A DNA stretch of 34,995 nt from positions 1 to 34,995 of the forward strand of contig CAIQYP010000299.1 of NCBI GenBank assembly GCA_903876045.1. The letters are read 5' to 3'. This stretch comes from an uncultured beta proteobacterium. Lineage in GTDB: Bacteria; Pseudomonadota; Gammaproteobacteria; Burkholderiales; Burkholderiaceae_C. The notes beneath the pieces are model-generated. The model was given only the letters and a program-made list of their open reading frames with translations. It did not search any database and had not been told where the DNA came from. The position numbers and the translations under genes are program-made. Shown piece by piece: positions 32,067 through 34,995 of this stretch (position 1 is the stretch's first letter; each line of letters starts with the position of its first letter).

Positions 32067-32402
32067 CTACACCGTTTCCACCGCGTGTTGAAGAACTTCC
32101 GTGACCCACTGATTCAGACTTTTGCCTGCTGCCTGCGCAGCAACCAAGGCCCGTCCATGCGTTTCGGGTGGCACCCGTAGAAGTAGTTTTCCCGAGGCAG
32201 GTTTTTCAGGATGGATGCCGTCCTTCTTGCACTCCGCAAGATAGTCCTTCACCGCGTGTTCGAACTCGGCTCGAAGCTCTGTAACGGTTTCACCGTGGAA
32301 GCTGATGATCCCATGGATACCCAGTATGCGCCCGACAAAAATATTGTCCCGTTCATCGTATTCAACGCGGGCCGTATAGCCCTTGAAGGTCATCGTATTC
32401 AT
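32067..32402 (-). CDS. hicB: HicB-family antitoxin
   Basis: The 111-residue protein has the HicB N-terminal fold (YTARVEYDERDNIFVGRI, followed by TVTELRAEFEHAVKDYL) and a C-terminal ribbon-helix-helix-like part (LLLRVPPETHGRALVAAQAAGKSLNQWV) that should bind DNA. It neutralises HicA and represses the pair. The ATG at 32402 overlaps the hicA stop (ATGA); a second ATG follows at codon 4. Confidence 0.9.
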   Translation of the reverse strand: MNTMTFKGYTARVEYDERDNIFVGRILGIHGIISFHGETVTELRAEFEHAVKDYLAECKKDGIHPEKPASGKLLLRVPPETHGRALVAAQAAGKSLNQWVTEVLQHAVETV

Positions 32403-32653
32403 ATTTGTACTCCTGCGCGCTCCAATAGTTCACGCGCTTCCTCAACCTGATAGCGCTTGGCCTCCTTCCCCGGATGCGGTCTATGGCAGCGCCATTGTTC
32501 GCCTTTCAGCTCGATCTTTACTCTGGAACCCTCTCGCTCGGTCACGACTCCACCCAAGGCGCTCATCAACGCCTCTATATCTGCAAACAAAATGCTGGCC
32601 GATGTGGGGCGCGAGAAGATCGCCGCGAGTGTTTTACGTTGCTTTGAATTCAC
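32399..32653 (-). CDS. hicA: HicA-family mRNA interferase-like toxin
   Basis: The protein has 84 residues from a GTG at 32653. MNSKQRKTLAAIF, ADIEALMSALGG, EGSRVKIEL and HRPHPGKEAKRYQVEEARELLERAG fit the longer HicA subtype with a double-stranded-RNA-binding-like fold. The classical GSH catalytic histidine is replaced by GSR, while HRPHP supplies other histidines. HicA toxins cleave mRNA. There is no clear ribosome-binding site because the operator-like repeats lie directly upstream. Confidence 0.88.
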   Translation of the reverse strand: MNSKQRKTLAAIFSRPTSASILFADIEALMSALGGVVTEREGSRVKIELKGEQWRCHRPHPGKEAKRYQVEEARELLERAGVQI

Positions 32654-32660
32654 TGCTGCA

Positions 32661-32681
32661 TGATATCAATAAGTGATATCA
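32661..32681. promoter_or_regulatory. Tandem palindromic operator of hicAB
   Basis: Two identical palindromes TGATATCA (32661-32668 and 32674-32681) are separated by ATAAG and lie 8-28 bases before the hicA start. The layout suits binding by a ribbon-helix-helix repressor such as HicB. Confidence 0.65.
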
Positions 32682-32739
32682 ACCGCAATCCGCCCGGCAA
32701 CCGCTCAGCATAAGGCAGGCGCTGGGCGAGTTCGTCCTT

Positions 32740-33660
32740 TTAGGAGTACCCCTCAATCGCTGTCTTCACCACATCCGCCACCAGTGCTTGCACGCCTTTA
32801 TGCGTCTCGGTGCTGGGGCGGCGTGCAGAGGTGACCAGCATCAGCTCGCATACCAATTGCGGGCTGTGCAGCTTGTGGGTGGTGAAGGTGTGCGGCCTCT
32901 GGAAGTTGCTTAAGGTGTAGGGCGGAAGCACGGCAAAGCCCAACCCCTCGCCCACTAATTCCAGAATGGCGTTCAGCCCATCGACCTCCAGCACGATGTG
33001 CGGCTTGCAGCGCAAATGGTCCAGCTCGGTATCGATCAGGATGCGAAAGGCGTTGGGTCGGCTCGGTGCGATCAAGGGCAGATTGGCCAGCACCGACAGC
33101 GGCATCTTTGATTTCAATGCGAGCCCCGGCGTGCGTTTGATGCTGGCCTCCGACGCAATCAGCACCAAAGTCTCACGGTGCAGCACCCGGGTTTCTATTT
33201 CTGGCGAGTGCGGCGTGTTGTAGAGCACGGCCATGTCCAGGCGCCCGGAGCGCAGTCCCTCGTTCATAGCCACAGAGAAGCCTTCGGTGAGCGTCAGGCG
33301 CGCATTGGGCAGGCGTTTGCGGAACTCCAGCGTGAGGGGAACGGTGATCAGTTTGGACAAACTGGGCGGCAGGCCGATGGAGACATGGCCGCCCAGCGCA
33401 CCGCGCGTGGACTCCAGGTCTTCGCGCGCCAGAGCCACCTGGTGGAGAATGCCGCGCCCATGTTCCAGCAGCACCAGCCCGGGCTCGGTCAGGGTTACAC
33501 CCCGGCCATTGCGCAGCAAGAAGGTCTGGCGTAGCTCCACTTCCAGCTGGCGCACATGGCGGCTCAGCAAGGGTTGCGGTATGCCCAAAGCGGCTGCGGC
33601 ACGGGTAAAACTGCCCAACTCGGCCACCCGTACAAAGGATTCGATTTGTTTGAGGTCCAT
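32740..33660 (-). CDS. LysR-family transcriptional regulator
   Basis: The 306-residue protein has an N-terminal winged helix (residues about 1-60, MDLKQIESFVRVAELGSFTRAA, PQPLLSRHVRQLE) and a LysR effector domain (GGHVSIGLPPSLSKLI, GRLDMAVLYN, VGEGLGFAVLPPYTL). It is divergent from the ModA-like gene and 4-oxalomesaconate hydratase gene, so it most likely controls them in response to an aromatic pathway intermediate. That role is inferred from position. Confidence 0.93.
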   Translation of the reverse strand: MDLKQIESFVRVAELGSFTRAAAALGIPQPLLSRHVRQLEVELRQTFLLRNGRGVTLTEPGLVLLEHGRGILHQVALAREDLESTRGALGGHVSIGLPPSLSKLITVPLTLEFRKRLPNARLTLTEGFSVAMNEGLRSGRLDMAVLYNTPHSPEIETRVLHRETLVLIASEASIKRTPGLALKSKMPLSVLANLPLIAPSRPNAFRILIDTELDHLRCKPHIVLEVDGLNAILELVGEGLGFAVLPPYTLSNFQRPHTFTTHKLHSPQLVCELMLVTSARRPSTETHKGVQALVADVVKTAIEGYS

Positions 33661-33684
33661 GCTTAAGTCTCGGTATATCTGCGG

Positions 33685-33706
33685 ATAAGCTATGCGATTT
33701 GTTTAT
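33685..33706. promoter_or_regulatory. Possible LysR-type operator in the divergent promoter
   Basis: ATAAGC (33685-33690) and GTTTAT (33701-33706) form an inverted repeat with one mismatch around ten bases, between the divergent LysR and ModA-like genes. It resembles the dyads bound by LysR regulators, but AT-rich promoters often show such symmetry. Confidence 0.3.
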
Positions 33707-33762
33707 AACAGCTAGTGGGCTCCGACACACCAGGAATCGGTCGAAGTCCCTAGAATTTCCGC

Positions 33763-34482
33763 ATGCAAATTGCTCCTTCCAGTTCCACATCAACTGCTCT
33801 TAAAGGCATCTCGTCCATGGCCACGCGCCAGGTATTGGACAAGCTGTTGGCATTGCATGCAGCCCAAGGTGGCCGTGCCATGCAACTGGAGTCGGTGGGC
33901 GGTGTGGACGCAGCCAAACGGGTGCAGGCCGGTGAGGCCTTTGACATTGTATTTTTGGCCAGCGATGCCATTGATAAGCTGGTCGCTGCGGGGCATCTCG
34001 ACGCCACCAGCAAAGTGAATCTGGCCGATAGCGGCGTGGCCATGGCGGTTCGCGCTGGCGCACCCAAGCCCGATATAGCCACTGCCGAGGCCGTGCGCGC
34101 CGCCGTACTGGCCGCCAGCAGTCTCAGTTATTCCACAGGCCCCAGCGGCGTGGCATTGGCCAAGCTGTTCGAGCAATGGGGCATTGCCGAAGAAATCAAA
34201 GACCGCATCGTGACCGCGCCTCCCGGCGTGCCGGTTGGTAGCCTGGTGGCCAAGGGTGAGGTGGAGCTGGGCTTTCAGCAACTCAGCGAACTCATTCATC
34301 TGCAAGGCATCGAATTGCTGGGCAATTTGCCCGATGCCATCCAGATCACCACCACCTTTTCAGCGGCCATCGGCACCGCGTCCATGCACAAGGCAGAGGC
34401 CCGGGCTTTGCTGGCCTTCCTGACCTCAGACCTGGCGGCAACCGCCATTCGTCGCCAGGGCATGGAGCCCGCAGGCCACTGA
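33763..34482 (+). CDS. ModA-like binding-protein-fold protein without obvious signal peptide
   Basis: The 239-residue protein matches the molybdate-binding-protein (type II periplasmic) fold: GISSMATRQVLDKLLALH, SVGGVDAAKRVQAGEAFDIVFLAS, SLSYSTGPSGVALAKLFEQWG, VAKGEVELGFQQLSEL and ARALLAFLTSDLAATAIRRQGMEP. Relatives in this fold are usually exported, but no signal peptide or lipobox is seen here, nor any permease or ATPase beside it. It starts 33 bases before the 4-oxalomesaconate hydratase gene. It might bind a pathway intermediate in the cytoplasm or act as an enzyme. No good ribosome-binding site precedes the ATG. Confidence 0.8.
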   Translation: MQIAPSSSTSTALKGISSMATRQVLDKLLALHAAQGGRAMQLESVGGVDAAKRVQAGEAFDIVFLASDAIDKLVAAGHLDATSKVNLADSGVAMAVRAGAPKPDIATAEAVRAAVLAASSLSYSTGPSGVALAKLFEQWGIAEEIKDRIVTAPPGVPVGSLVAKGEVELGFQQLSELIHLQGIELLGNLPDAIQITTTFSAAIGTASMHKAEARALLAFLTSDLAATAIRRQGMEPAGH

Positions 34483-34514
34483 ACCCCCATCGAAAAAAAG
34501 CAAAGAATACCTAT

Positions 34515-34995
34515 ATGAAAAAACCATTGATCATCGACTGCCACGGCCACTACACCACGGCGCCCAAGGCTCTAGAGAACTGGCGCAATGCCCAGATCGC
34601 TGGTATCAAAGACCCGACCTCAGCCCCAAAAGTGTCTGACCTGAAAATTAGCGATGACGAACTGCGCGAGACCATTGAACTGAACCAGCTGCGCCTGATG
34701 AAAGAACGCGGTAGCGATATCACCTTGTTCTCGCCGCGTGCCAGCTTCATGGCCCACCATATTGGCGACTTCAATGTTTCCAGCACCTGGGCGGCGATCT
34801 GCAACGAGCTCTGTTACCGCGTGAGCCAACTGTTCCCGGACCACTTTGCACCGGTGGCCATGCTGCCCCAAAGCCCGGGCGTGGACCCCGCCACCTGCAT
34901 CCCCGAACTGGAGAAGTGCGTCAAGGAATATGGCAACGTCGGCATCAACCTGAACCCCGACCCGAGCGGCGGCCACTGGACCTCACCGCCCTTGA
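34515..34995 (+). CDS. ligJ: 4-oxalomesaconate hydratase (C-terminus off window)
   Basis: The first 160 codons are present and open to the window edge. The N-terminus IIDCHGHYTTAPKALENWR carries the amidohydrolase HxH metal motif (H10, H12), followed by SPRASFMAHHIGDFNVSS, LPQSPGVDPATCIPELE and NLNPDPSGGHWTSPP, which I recognise from the LigJ/PmdE family. The enzyme hydrates 4-oxalomesaconate to 4-carboxy-4-hydroxy-2-oxoadipate in the protocatechuate 4,5-cleavage pathway. The rest of the lower pathway is expected beyond the edge. Confidence 0.92.
   Translation, partial: MKKPLIIDCHGHYTTAPKALENWRNAQIAGIKDPTSAPKVSDLKISDDELRETIELNQLRLMKERGSDITLFSPRASFMAHHIGDFNVSSTWAAICNELCYRVSQLFPDHFAPVAMLPQSPGVDPATCIPELEKCVKEYGNVGINLNPDPSGGHWTSPPL

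Overview
The window looks like chromosome of a betaproteobacterium of the Comamonadaceae, in the Rhodoferax/Polaromonas/Comamonas neighbourhood. This is inferred from the moderately high GC, the mix of gene families, a short GC-rich repeat of a type I associate with this family, and a protocatechuate 4,5-cleavage (lig/pmd-type) locus. No database search was possible. I saw no tRNA, rRNA, CRISPR array or intact insertion sequence.

Layout. 1-1761: a minus-strand gene cut by the left edge (SAM domain + class III nucleotidyl cyclase + AAA ATPase). 1762-5112: small, mostly unrecognised membrane or zinc-ribbon proteins and an ArsC-like protein. 5228-9984: a minus-strand TRAP operon of the TatT-associated type, in the order 40-residue ORF, tatT, dctP, fused dctQM, alpha/beta hydrolase. 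10084-12804: a tiny membrane ORF, an M14-type peptidase, an alpha/beta hydrolase whose N-terminus is encoded by a repeat, and a histone H1-like protein.

12951-23932 is a phosphate-starvation island read outward from one divergent promoter region (16907-17092) with a PhoB-box-like site for each direction. Leftward: FAS1 lipoprotein, PlsC-like acyltransferase, small exported protein, alkaline phosphatase with an extra N-terminal domain, closed by a strong terminator. Rightward: pstS-pstC-pstA-pstB-phoU-phoB-phoR. PhoR/PhoB would sense Pi limitation through PstSCAB/PhoU and switch on Pi uptake and Pi release from esters. An exported methyltransferase-like protein and a SpoIIAA-like protein follow.

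25387-34995 is an aromatic-acid region. Leftward: hemerythrin-like protein, ligA, ligB (protocatechuate 4,5-dioxygenase). Rightward: a complete branched-chain-type ABC importer (livKHMGF), perhaps for an aromatic acid. Then come a HicAB toxin-antitoxin pair, a LysR regulator, a ModA-like binding protein without an obvious signal peptide, and the first 160 codons of 4-oxalomesaconate hydratase, cut by the right edge.

The least expected signal is a GC-rich repeat present in four copies (near 11.4, 21.7, 28.6 and 30.5 kb). Every copy lies at the 5' end of a gene inside an apparent operon. Every copy is crossed by an open frame that either fuses to the gene or bridges two genes, in two cases with overlapping stop/start codons at both ends.
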